From NCBI GenBank assembly GCA_030426705.1, contig JAUHXW010000011.1:1-19595 (forward strand): a stretch of 19,595 bases of DNA. The letters are read 5' to 3'. The DNA comes from Gammaproteobacteria bacterium (GTDB lineage Bacteria > Pseudomonadota > Gammaproteobacteria > Xanthomonadales > Marinicellaceae). A model generated the notes under the pieces. It did no database searches. It worked only from the letters and a program-made list of their open reading frames with translations, and was not told the DNA's origin. Positions within the stretch are counted from its first letter, which is position 1. Every line of letters starts with the position of its first letter. Of this stretch, positions 1 through 7,118 are shown piece by piece. The translations under genes and the position numbers were made by a program.

Positions 1-914
1 TAGATCGTTCACTGGCTGCTATTTTGACTTTAAATACCATAGCCCATACTGTTGGTGCGATTGGTGCGGGCGCCGAGGCGACTAAAGTATTTGGTGATGT
101 CTGGTTTGGTGTGTTTTCAGCCGCCTTTACAGTGTTAATACTGGTGTTTTCTGAAATCATTCCTAAAACCATTGGAGCCGTTTATTGGAAGTCATTAACC
201 ACTGCGGTCATTGCCTTTATTCATTGGTTAATTCGGTTGCTTTATCCTTTGATTGTTTTTTCAGAGATGATTACCAAGCTGATTTCAAGGGGGAAAAAAC
301 ATCATATGTTCAACAGGGATGAATTTCTGGCCATGGCAGGTCTGGGTGAACGCACTGGTTTGATTGACAAACATGAGTCGCGGATCATTAATAATTTGTT
401 CAAATTGAAATCATTGAAGGCCAAAGACATCATGACACCTCGCAGTGTGGTCACCAGTTTTCAACAGGATTTATCGGTCAGTGATGTCTGCATTACGGTG
501 GCTGATGCCAAATTCTCGCGTTTTCCGGTTTTTGATGAGGAATTGGATGATAGCGACGGTTTTGTGTTGAAATCAGACATTCTGGCAGCTCAAACCAAGG
601 CTCAACAAGTACAACTGAAAGATTTAAAGCGTGATTTGCATGTAGTGATTGAAGACATGGCTTTACCGATGTTGATGGAATCATTGATGAACGACAGTCA
701 GCACATTGCCTTGGTCGTGACAGAATATGGTGATGTGTCAGGTTTGGTGACTTTGGAAGATGTGATGGAGACCCTGATCGGTCTTGAAATTGTGGATGAG
801 CTGGATCAGGTACAGGACATGCAGGCTTATGCCCGAGAGCGCTGGATTAAGCGGGCTACCAGTCGTGGCATGGTGGTTGATGAACATTTGCAGAACAGTG
901 ATAACAATGAGTAA
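1..914 (+). CDS. CNNM/DUF21 and CBS-domain membrane protein, 5' truncated by window edge
   Basis: The frame is open from base 3, so the start lies outside the window; the TTG at 24 is not a believable start. About 303 codons are visible. The first third is hydrophobic and matches the end of a DUF21 (CNNM) transmembrane domain. A CBS pair follows: the first from about base 415 (KAKDIMTPRSVVTSF) and the second from about 630 to 795 (VVTEYGDVSGLVTLEDVMETLIG). The protein ends about 30 residues after the CBS pair, so it lacks the C-terminal CorC_HlyC domain of longer relatives. The family (CNNM, CorC, 'hemolysin-like') is linked to divalent cation, mainly magnesium or cobalt, transport in the inner membrane, with the CBS pair as a nucleotide-sensing cytoplasmic module. 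The substrate here cannot be read from sequence. The stop overlaps the next gene by 8 nt, so the two are probably translationally coupled. A diverged copy of its C-terminal codons lies at 1737-1784. Confidence 0.9.
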   Translation, partial: DRSLAAILTLNTIAHTVGAIGAGAEATKVFGDVWFGVFSAAFTVLILVFSEIIPKTIGAVYWKSLTTAVIAFIHWLIRLLYPLIVFSEMITKLISRGKKHHMFNRDEFLAMAGLGERTGLIDKHESRIINNLFKLKSLKAKDIMTPRSVVTSFQQDLSVSDVCITVADAKFSRFPVFDEELDDSDGFVLKSDILAAQTKAQQVQLKDLKRDLHVVIEDMALPMLMESLMNDSQHIALVVTEYGDVSGLVTLEDVMETLIGLEIVDELDQVQDMQAYARERWIKRATSRGMVVDEHLQNSDNNE

Positions 915-1269
915 GGAATTGACCGCAAAGCTGTTGGTTGAGCTTTGGTTTGACAAATGGACCATTGGTGATTTTATGAACTTGCCCATTGCAGATAATT
1001 TCAGCCACACCAGTCCATTTGGAACGATTGAGGGCAAGTCAGCTTACCTTGATCTGGTGCAAGCCAACAAAGACAAATTTTTAGGGTATGAATTTGTGAT
1101 CCATGACGTGATTGCTGAGCATGATCGAGCCTGTGTGCGCTACACAGCTGTGCAAGGAGAATTTTCGCTTGATGTGAGTGAGTGGCATTATTGTAAAAAT
1201 GGTTTGATAACGTCAGTAGTTGCTTATTATCACATCGGTGATGTCAGAGATGACCGACAGCTAGAATGA
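907..1269 (+). CDS. SnoaL-like / NTF2-fold small protein
   Basis: A 120-residue soluble protein starting at the ATG at 907 (MSKELTAKLLVELWF). I chose this start because it overlaps the upstream stop by 8 nt and the similarity begins there. Extending the frame back to 784 would only read through the upstream gene in another frame. The pattern is that of a SnoaL-like NTF2-fold protein: an N-terminal helix, W-x-x-G-D-F-x-x-L then a FSHTSPFGTIEGK turn, a second helix (AYLDLVQANKDKF), and strands ending in a WHYCKNGLITSVVAYYHIG segment. Family members are small cone-shaped proteins that act as isomerases, hydrolases or ligand binders; this one's activity cannot be assigned. It has no signal peptide or membrane segment. 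The coupling to the CNNM gene suggests co-expression only. Confidence 0.75.
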   Translation: MSKELTAKLLVELWFDKWTIGDFMNLPIADNFSHTSPFGTIEGKSAYLDLVQANKDKFLGYEFVIHDVIAEHDRACVRYTAVQGEFSLDVSEWHYCKNGLITSVVAYYHIGDVRDDRQLE

Positions 1270-1296
1270 CACAACTGGTAAGCATAGAATAAAGTG

Positions 1297-1587
1297 ATGC
1301 ATTTAGAAGATTTAATTGGCAAGTTTATATTGGTTTACCACGCTGGTGGTGATGTTCAGTATCCTACCACGATGACAGTGAAAAATATCAATCACATTGA
1401 AGGCAAAGTCTTTGTCAGTGGGTTTCAACCCAAGGACATCATGGGTGCACACAATTGGCTCAGCCAAGTTGAAACCCATATTGCCTGGGATACCGTGGCA
1501 CAATTTCACATTTTTGAAAACTATAAATCGTTTCAAAAAGCAGGTTCACAGAAAGAAGGCGGTTTTTTCAGTCGGTTTAAAGATTGA
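1297..1587 (+). CDS. Hypothetical 96-residue protein
   Basis: I do not recognise this protein. Two start codons stand in tandem, GTG at 1294 and ATG at 1297; I take the ATG. It begins MHLEDLIGKFILVYHAGG and ends in a basic, phenylalanine-rich tail (GGFFSRFKD). The middle has alternating hydrophobic residues suggesting a small beta-rich fold (TMTVKNINHIEGKVFVSGF). There is no signal peptide, membrane helix or cysteine pair. It lies 27 nt after the SnoaL-like gene on the same strand, so it may be the last gene of that operon. It is called real because of its length, its position in an operon-like series, and a sensible protein composition. Confidence 0.6.
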   Translation: MHLEDLIGKFILVYHAGGDVQYPTTMTVKNINHIEGKVFVSGFQPKDIMGAHNWLSQVETHIAWDTVAQFHIFENYKSFQKAGSQKEGGFFSRFKD

Positions 1588-1642
1588 AAGGCCATCAGGC
1601 AAATTGTGTCTTAATTAAGTTGATTGCTGTTTCGCAAGCAAT

Positions 1643-1663
1643 GGAGAGCTGCTGAGCAGCTCT
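1643..1663. repeat. Palindromic intergenic repeat, copy A (partial)
   Basis: The core is AGAGCTGCT-g-AGCAGCTCT, 9-nt arms around one central base (arms 1645-1653 and 1655-1663), preceded by GG. The same GGAGAGCTGCTGAGCAGCTC word occurs at 11324 and 11615, where it continues into a shared GC-rich tail that is missing here. This is therefore a shortened member of a dispersed family. It sits directly against a stop codon that ends the fructosamine-kinase fragment. Confidence 0.75.
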
Positions 1664-1736
1664 ACTCAGTCATGGTAATATTAGCTTCGCTGTCACCAAA
1701 ATACACTGCTGGATCAATCAACCACACATTTTCCGG
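1664..1736 (-). pseudogene. Fructosamine-kinase gene fragment
   Basis: Read on the minus strand, this stretch encodes NPENVWLIDPAVYFGDSEAN followed by ITMTE and a TAG stop. The gene at 6301-7059 encodes HVWLIDPAVYFGDSEAD and then IAITEL at the same place. At DNA level 1678-1729 and 6503-6554 differ at about 5 of 52 positions by my hand alignment. The segment covers the metal/ATP-binding DPA motif only. Everything before and about 60 residues after it is missing, so it cannot encode a working kinase. It is a leftover of a duplication or rearrangement. Confidence 0.75.
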
Positions 1737-1784
1737 GTTAAACGTGCCGCCAGTCGGGGCATGATGGTTGATGATCATTTGCAG
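1737..1784 (+). pseudogene. CNNM-protein C-terminal fragment
   Basis: The plus strand reads VKRAASRGMMVDDHLQ here, against IKRATSRGMVVDEHLQ at the C-terminus of the CNNM gene that ends at 914. By hand alignment 1740-1784 and 849-893 differ at about 7 of 45 bases. Several differences are synonymous or conservative, which suggests that the copy came from a gene that evolved under selection (a paralogue or a foreign allele) rather than by a recent slip. It directly abuts the opposite-strand fructosamine-kinase fragment. The frame continues without similarity to a stop near 1861. Confidence 0.65.
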
Positions 1785-1866
1785 GAGTTTTTAACGTTCA
1801 CCATCAACTCTCTTGCAGATGCTTGTGTTTTTTCACATTTTTTGCACAATGTAAATCTACTATAAG

Positions 1867-1888
1867 CCCTGACTCTATGAGTCATGGG
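1867..1888. promoter_or_regulatory. Palindrome upstream of RND operon, candidate operator
   Basis: TGACTC-tat-GAGTCA (1870-1875 and 1879-1884) is a perfect 6-3-6 inverted repeat. It extends outward to CCC/GGG with a one-base bulge. It starts 4 bases after a TATAAG that could be a -10 element (1861-1866), although no convincing -35 lies 16-18 bases above it. It is 57 bases ahead of the adaptor start. A dyad here would suit a TetR- or MarR-type repressor, which is usual for RND operons. No such regulator gene is in the window, so the role is inferred. Confidence 0.35.
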
Positions 1889-1940
1889 TTTCTGAGGCCT
1901 TTTTGTGCTCACCATATAAATGTAGGAACATTCCGTTGCG

Positions 1941-3170
1941 ATGAAAAAAAATATAATTCCATTACCCTTGATTGTGATTGCTGTAACTGCAGTGGTTGTT
2001 TGGCTTATTTTTACCAATAAGCCGGTGGCGCGCAAGTTTGATGGTGCGCCGCCGCATTTATTACGTACTGAAGTGCTTGATCCTCAGGCTGAGGATTATC
2101 AGGTATGGGTTACATCATTTGGTATGGTTAAACCCAAAACCCAAAGTTTGGTGATTGCACAAGTGGCTGGTCAGGTGATGTTTGTCAGTGACAAGTTCCG
2201 TGATGGTGCATTCTTTGAACAGGGCGATGTATTGCTGGAAATTGACGATACCGATTATCAGGCGCAGTTGACCATTGCGCGTGCTGAATTAAAATTAGCC
2301 GAATATAACTATCAGGATGAAAAAGCACAGTCTGAACAGGCGTTAAAAGACTGGAGAAAGTTAGGTAACACCAATAAACCACCCGCCTTGGTGGCTCGTG
2401 AACCACAACTCAATTCATCATTGTCCAACCTCGAAGCCAGCCAGGCCAAAGTGCAGCAAGCCGAAATTAATTTGAAGCGAACCCAAGTTGTGGCACCTTT
2501 TGCCGGTCGAGTGCTCAGTCTGGATGTCAATGTGGGGCAGGTGGTGAGTAATGGTACAACCCTGGGTTCAATCTATGCGGTTGATGCGGTTGAAGTGCGT
2601 TTGCCATTAAAGCAAAGCGACCTGGTACATCTGGATCTGCCGGAAACTTACAGAGATGTGGATTTATTGGATGAAATGCCACATCCGCGGGTTAATCTCA
2701 TGGCGCAGGTTGCTAATAAGACCCACAGCTGGGAAGGCGAATTGGTCAGGGTTGAAGGTACCATTGATACAGCAACAAGGCAACTGTATGTGGTTGCTGA
2801 AGTGAGCGATCCTTACAAGTTCAGGGCAGACAACACGCCGCCGTTAAAAATTGGTCAATTTGTCAATGCAAAGATTGAAGGCCGGATATTGTCCGATGTG
2901 GTGGTGTTACCAAGGATAGCTGTCTATTCCTCGAACTATGTCAATGTGGTTGATGTGGGTGTGCTGCAACGCAAATACATCACTGCTTTGTGGCAGGATG
3001 ATGAGGTGGTTGTGGTGGACAATGATTTTGCTGCTGGACAAATGATCAGTGTGACTCCTTTGGGCGATGTGGTTTCAGGGACGGCCGTTGAAATCATGCC
3101 TGATAGCAATCAGGGTTTAAGTCATGGTGATGAATCAGCTTCACACAATGCCGAAGGTGACGCATCGTGA
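1941..3170 (+). CDS. RND efflux periplasmic adaptor (HlyD/AcrA family)
   Basis: A 409-residue membrane fusion protein that would link an inner-membrane RND pump to an outer-membrane channel. Residues about 5-24 form an N-terminal membrane anchor with no lipobox cysteine. Next come a first lipoyl half and beta strand (AQVAGQVMFVSDKFRDGAFFEQGDVLLEIDD), an alpha-helical hairpin at about 97-180 rich in Gln, Glu and Ala, and a second lipoyl half (VVAPFAGRVLSLDVNVGQVV). A beta-barrel and a membrane-proximal domain follow. The C-terminal tail is acidic and His/Ser-rich. The start is the ATG at 1941, because the anchor begins immediately; an AGGAA stands 13 nt upstream, which is too far to be a good ribosome site. 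The stop overlaps the GTG of the permease gene by 4 nt (GTGA), a classic coupled operon. The substrate is unknown. Confidence 0.92.
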   Translation: MKKNIIPLPLIVIAVTAVVVWLIFTNKPVARKFDGAPPHLLRTEVLDPQAEDYQVWVTSFGMVKPKTQSLVIAQVAGQVMFVSDKFRDGAFFEQGDVLLEIDDTDYQAQLTIARAELKLAEYNYQDEKAQSEQALKDWRKLGNTNKPPALVAREPQLNSSLSNLEASQAKVQQAEINLKRTQVVAPFAGRVLSLDVNVGQVVSNGTTLGSIYAVDAVEVRLPLKQSDLVHLDLPETYRDVDLLDEMPHPRVNLMAQVANKTHSWEGELVRVEGTIDTATRQLYVVAEVSDPYKFRADNTPPLKIGQFVNAKIEGRILSDVVVLPRIAVYSSNYVNVVDVGVLQRKYITALWQDDEVVVVDNDFAAGQMISVTPLGDVVSGTAVEIMPDSNQGLSHGDESASHNAEGDAS

Positions 3171-6100
3171 AAGGGGGGTATATCAGCTGGTTTGCCCAAA
3201 ACCACGTGGCAGCCAATTTATTGATGCTGACCATTGTTTTTATTGGCCTGCTTTCCATCAATACCCGCATTCCTCTGGAGGTGTTTCCTTCCATTGAACT
3301 GGATGTGGTCAATATCAGTACCAGTTTACCGGGTTCAACACCTTCGGAAACTGAACAGGGTATCACCATTCGTGTTGAAGAATCCATCAGTGACCTCGAA
3401 GGCATAGAAACCATCAGCTCAAGATCAAGCGAAGGCAGTTCACAAGTGTCAGTGGAGTTGTCTACCGGTTATGATGCCCAGGTTTTGTTGAATGAAATCA
3501 AGAACCGGGTCGATGGCATCAATACATTACCTGTGGATGCAGAAAAACCATTGGTCAGCAAGTCCACTCGCCGGCGGGAAGTCATTTCTGTGGTGGTGTT
3601 TGGTGATGTGACCGAAACAGAGTTGCGACAAGTCAGTGAGCAGGTCAGGGATGACATCATTTCGATTGATGGCATCACGCAAGTATTTTTGGAGAATGTC
3701 AGGCCGTTTGAAATAGCCATTGAGGTCACACAGGATACCTTGCGTGAATATGGCATCAGTATTGACCAGATTGCTACCGCCATCAGCAGTAATTCGTTGG
3801 ATTTATCCGCTGGTAACATCAAAACCAGTGGTGGTGATGTGCTGATCAGAACCCAGGGACAAGCCTACCAGCAACAACAATTCGCTGACATCATTATCAG
3901 CAGCAGCGCCGATGGTTCGTTGCTGAAACTTGGTGATATAGCGACCATCAGTGATGGTTTTGAAGAGCAGGCCATTTTGAACCGTTTCAATGGTCAAAGA
4001 GCCATGGAAGTTGAGGTTTATAGTGTCGGCAAGCAAAATGCCATTGATGTGGCAGATAAAGTCAAATCATACATCAGTCAAAAACAGGCCAGTATGCCGC
4101 AAAGTATTCAACTGGATTACTGGCGTGACCGTTCACAAATTGTCAAAAATCGCCTCAATACCTTAGTCAACAGTGCCATCCAGGGTGGTTTGTTGGTGCT
4201 GTTACTGTTGACCCTGTTTTTGCGTCCCAAAGTGGCTTTTTGGGTGGTGATTGGGATTCCGGTTTCTTTCATGGGTGCCATGTCTTTGTTGCCACTGTTT
4301 GATATCACCATCAATATTGTCAGCTTGTTTGCCTTTATTCTGGTGCTTGGGATTGTGGTGGATGATGCGATTGTGACCGGTGAGAATATTCATTCGCACA
4401 TGGAACGCCATGGTGACGGACTGCGGGCAGCCATCGAAGGGACCCAGGAAGTAGCTACCCCGGTGACCTTCGGTATTTTGACCACAGTTGCAGCTTTTGT
4501 GCCACTGGCCTTGATTGAAGGTGGGCGCAGTGTGTTTTTCAAGCAAATGCCATTCGTGGTGATTCCAGTGTTGTTGTTTTCACTGATTGAATCCAAATTT
4601 GTGTTACCGGCTCATTTGAAATACATGAAAAAATCAGACAAGGAACCGGGTGCTTTCAGTCGGTTTCAGAATAAGTTTTCCAAAGGTCTGGAGCGATTTG
4701 TTACTAAATACTATCAACCGATGTTGGTAAAAGCGCTCAAACACAAAGCGTTGACCTTTATGACATTTTTATGCTTGATTGTGATGGTCTATTCAACTGT
4801 TTTCAGTGGCTGGACACGTTTTATCTTTTTCCCAAGGGTGCCCAGTGAGATTGCCAGGGCTACTTTGGTGATGCCCATCGGTACACCTTTTGAAATCACC
4901 GATAAGTATGTGCAGTTGATTACTGATAAAGCGCAAATTTTAAAAGACAAATACCGCGATGAAAACACTGGAGAAGAATTGATACTGAGCATCATGTCCA
5001 GTTCGGGTTCAGCTGGAGGTTCGGGCAGTGGGCAGTCACATTTGGGACGGGTGATGTTTCAAATGGTACCACCTGAGAAGCGCCAATCATCATTGACTGG
5101 GGCGGCTCTGGTGCAGGAGTGGCGAGAGTTGATTGGTCCCATTCCAGGTGCCGAAGAGATTAACTATCGGGCTGAAATCGGACGTTCGAGCAACCCAATA
5201 GACATTCGACTCAGTGGTCAGGATCTGGATGAATTACAACGGTTGGCCAATCAGGTGAAAGTCCAATTACAGCAATATCCGGATGTGTTTGACATCAGTG
5301 ATTCCTTATCCAATGGTAAGAATCAATTGGAACTCGAATTAACACCACAAGGTCAGGCACTGGGAATCAGTCTCAGCAGCCTTGCCAGACAGGTCAGGCA
5401 GGTGTTTTTCGGCGCGCAGGTACAAAGGATTCAACGCGGCCGTGATGACATCAGAGTCATGCTGCGGTATACCATCAATGAGCGCAGCACATTGAATACG
5501 TTGGAAAATTTAATCATCACATCGCCTGATGGCGTGCAGGTGCCTTTTAATGAAGTCGCTCAGGTGATTTCGGGTAAAAGCCCATCAGTTATCAATCGTC
5601 TGGACAGAAAAAGAACAGTTAATGTGACTGCTGATGTCAATAAACAAAGCATTAATATGACTGCGGTGAATGCCGAAATGGCGGCTTTTCTGGATCAATT
5701 GATTGGACCGGTTACCGGCGTATCCTACGAATTTGGTGGCGAAGCTGAGGAACAGCGTGAATCCTTTGGTACCCTGTTTTATGGTTTAATCGCGGTGTTG
5801 TTTGTGATTTATGCGCTGTTGGCAATTCCTTTTAAATCATACGTGCAACCATTCATTGTCATGTCTATCATTCCTTTCAGCCCGGCGGGTGCCATTGTCG
5901 GACATTGGATTATGGGTATGAATTTGACTATTTTGAGTTTGATGGGCATGTTGGCGCTAACGGGTGTGGTGGTCAATGATTCTTTGGTGCTGGTTGATTA
6001 CATCAACAAACGACGTCAGCAGGGCATGGCATTATTGGAAGCGGTGACCCGTGCTGGCATGGTTAGATTCAGGCCGGTACTGTTGACTTCTTTGACTACT

Positions 6101-6304
6101 TTTGTGGGTTTGATGCCGTTAATTTTTGAGAAAAGTACGCAAGCACAATTTTTGATACCAATGGCGGTTTCGCTGGGATTTGGTATCATGCTGGCTACTT
6201 TTATGACCTTGTTTCTGATTCCGGTGAATTATTTGCTGCTTGAAGATGCCATTGTCAGGGTCAGAAAATGGTTTGGAATGAAGCCAGTCGCTGAGGCCAG
6301 TTAG
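3167..6304 (+). CDS. RND efflux permease (AcrB-like superfamily)
   Basis: At 1045 residues this is the normal length for a proton-driven RND pump. It has the duplicated plan: TM1 at about 13-32, a large periplasmic porter loop, TM2-6 at about 335-475, then TM7, a second loop, and TM8-12 to the end. TM4 carries the paired aspartates D399-D400 in VLGIVVDDAIVTGENI, which relay protons in AcrB. In TM10 the lysine of AcrB (K940) is replaced: the segment reads GVVVNDSLVLVDYIN, with N937 and D938. This is common in RND branches outside AcrB proper. The start is a GTG overlapping the adaptor's stop. No outer-membrane TolC-like gene is present, so the pump must borrow one. Its stop overlaps the stop of the opposing fructosamine-kinase-like gene by 4 nt. 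Drug, lipid or solvent export is likely, but the substrate cannot be read. Confidence 0.93.
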   Translation: MKGGYISWFAQNHVAANLLMLTIVFIGLLSINTRIPLEVFPSIELDVVNISTSLPGSTPSETEQGITIRVEESISDLEGIETISSRSSEGSSQVSVELSTGYDAQVLLNEIKNRVDGINTLPVDAEKPLVSKSTRRREVISVVVFGDVTETELRQVSEQVRDDIISIDGITQVFLENVRPFEIAIEVTQDTLREYGISIDQIATAISSNSLDLSAGNIKTSGGDVLIRTQGQAYQQQQFADIIISSSADGSLLKLGDIATISDGFEEQAILNRFNGQRAMEVEVYSVGKQNAIDVADKVKSYISQKQASMPQSIQLDYWRDRSQIVKNRLNTLVNSAIQGGLLVLLLLTLFLRPKVAFWVVIGIPVSFMGAMSLLPLFDITINIVSLFAFILVLGIVVDDAIVTGENIHSHMERHGDGLRAAIEGTQEVATPVTFGILTTVAAFVPLALIEGGRSVFFKQMPFVVIPVLLFSLIESKFVLPAHLKYMKKSDKEPGAFSRFQNKFSKGLERFVTKYYQPMLVKALKHKALTFMTFLCLIVMVYSTVFSGWTRFIFFPRVPSEIARATLVMPIGTPFEITDKYVQLITDKAQILKDKYRDENTGEELILSIMSSSGSAGGSGSGQSHLGRVMFQMVPPEKRQSSLTGAALVQEWRELIGPIPGAEEINYRAEIGRSSNPIDIRLSGQDLDELQRLANQVKVQLQQYPDVFDISDSLSNGKNQLELELTPQGQALGISLSSLARQVRQVFFGAQVQRIQRGRDDIRVMLRYTINERSTLNTLENLIITSPDGVQVPFNEVAQVISGKSPSVINRLDRKRTVNVTADVNKQSINMTAVNAEMAAFLDQLIGPVTGVSYEFGGEAEEQRESFGTLFYGLIAVLFVIYALLAIPFKSYVQPFIVMSIIPFSPAGAIVGHWIMGMNLTILSLMGMLALTGVVVNDSLVLVDYINKRRQQGMALLEAVTRAGMVRFRPVLLTSLTTFVGLMPLIFEKSTQAQFLIPMAVSLGFGIMLATFMTLFLIPVNYLLLEDAIVRVRKWFGMKPVAEAS

Positions 6305-7059
6305 GTAAAATCCTGTTGAATGGTGCTGAACGCACGCTGGCAGGCTGATAGATAACTGATGCCAAACAGGTTGTAATGATTCAGGTAGTGGTAAAGGTTG
6401 TAAATGTTTCTTTTGACCGGATAGACTGGTGACAGCGGTTTGATTGATTGGTAGGCTGCATAAAATGTCTGTGAAAAACCACCAAACAGTTCGGTAATGG
6501 CGATATCAGCCTCGCTGTCACCAAAATAAACTGCCGGATCAATCAACCAGACATGCGCTTGATCAAACATCACATTTCCTGACCATAAATCACCATGCAA
6601 TAGACTGAAATGCTTACAGTTTTGATTCAGCCAGTCAGTCAAATTGACTTGAGCTGAATGCAATATGTCAGAAAAGCGTTGTTGGATAGGGCTGTCTTCT
6701 ATTAATTCCACCTGGCACTTCAGTCGGTACTGCCAAAAGAATTCGCCCCAGTTGTGGCTGATGCAGTTTTTTTGTGGATTGAGGCCTATAAAATTATCGT
6801 TTTCAAGCCCGCAGAATGAATGCTCAGCAGAATGCAGCTTTGCCAGTTCTTTACCTAACTGTTGTTGTAAAGAAGGAGTAGGGTGGGTGGCGTTGATGTG
6901 AGTTAAAATCAGCTGTTGCTCACTGACTTCAATCACTTTGGGCAGTTTAATTTGAGCCTGTGTTTTATCGACCCATTGTTGCAAGAGCTCCAATCCTTGG
7001 GCTTCAGCCAAAAAGGATTGTGTATGCGTGGTGTGATTGTGTTTGATAAAATGATTCAC
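6301..7059 (-). CDS. Fructosamine kinase family protein, N-terminally truncated
   Basis: A 252-residue protein of the fructosamine/ketosamine-3-kinase family (aminoglycoside phosphotransferase fold), which phosphorylates sugar adducts on proteins or metabolites so that they fall off. The catalytic loop HGDLWSGN is at 155-162 (D157), the metal-binding DPAVYFGD at 174-181 (D174), and a likely ATP lysine is K6 in HFIKHN. Family members such as E. coli YniA have about 286 residues; the first 30-35, with the glycine-rich nucleotide loop, are absent here. The start is a GTG at 7059. The frame stays open upstream for another 15 codons (RIPTWYQKVCIQA resembles the strand before the lysine) and then meets a TGA at 7105-7107. 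The neighbouring dehydrogenase gene begins only 60 bases from the GTG. The gene therefore looks decapitated by a rearrangement and may be non-functional, although its core motifs are intact. A fragment of a second copy is at 1664-1736. Confidence 0.8.
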   Translation of the reverse strand: MNHFIKHNHTTHTQSFLAEAQGLELLQQWVDKTQAQIKLPKVIEVSEQQLILTHINATHPTPSLQQQLGKELAKLHSAEHSFCGLENDNFIGLNPQKNCISHNWGEFFWQYRLKCQVELIEDSPIQQRFSDILHSAQVNLTDWLNQNCKHFSLLHGDLWSGNVMFDQAHVWLIDPAVYFGDSEADIAITELFGGFSQTFYAAYQSIKPLSPVYPVKRNIYNLYHYLNHYNLFGISYLSACQRAFSTIQQDFT

Positions 7060-7118
7060 GGCTTGAATACAGACTTTTTGATACCATGTAGGAATTCTAT
7101 TCTTTCATCTTAAAACAC

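Larger units (their letters stand above)
1588..1940. other. Gene-poor scar of repeat and gene fragments
   Basis: No intact gene fits in these 353 bases. In order it holds a small hairpin (ATTGCT 1623-1628 with AGCAAT 1637-1642), a perfect palindromic repeat (1645-1663), a minus-strand fragment of a fructosamine-kinase gene (about 1664-1736), a plus-strand fragment of a CNNM C-terminus (1737-1784), and an AT-rich stretch with a second palindrome (1867-1888) upstream of the RND operon. Short open frames here look accidental. The fragments are listed separately. Confidence 0.75.
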
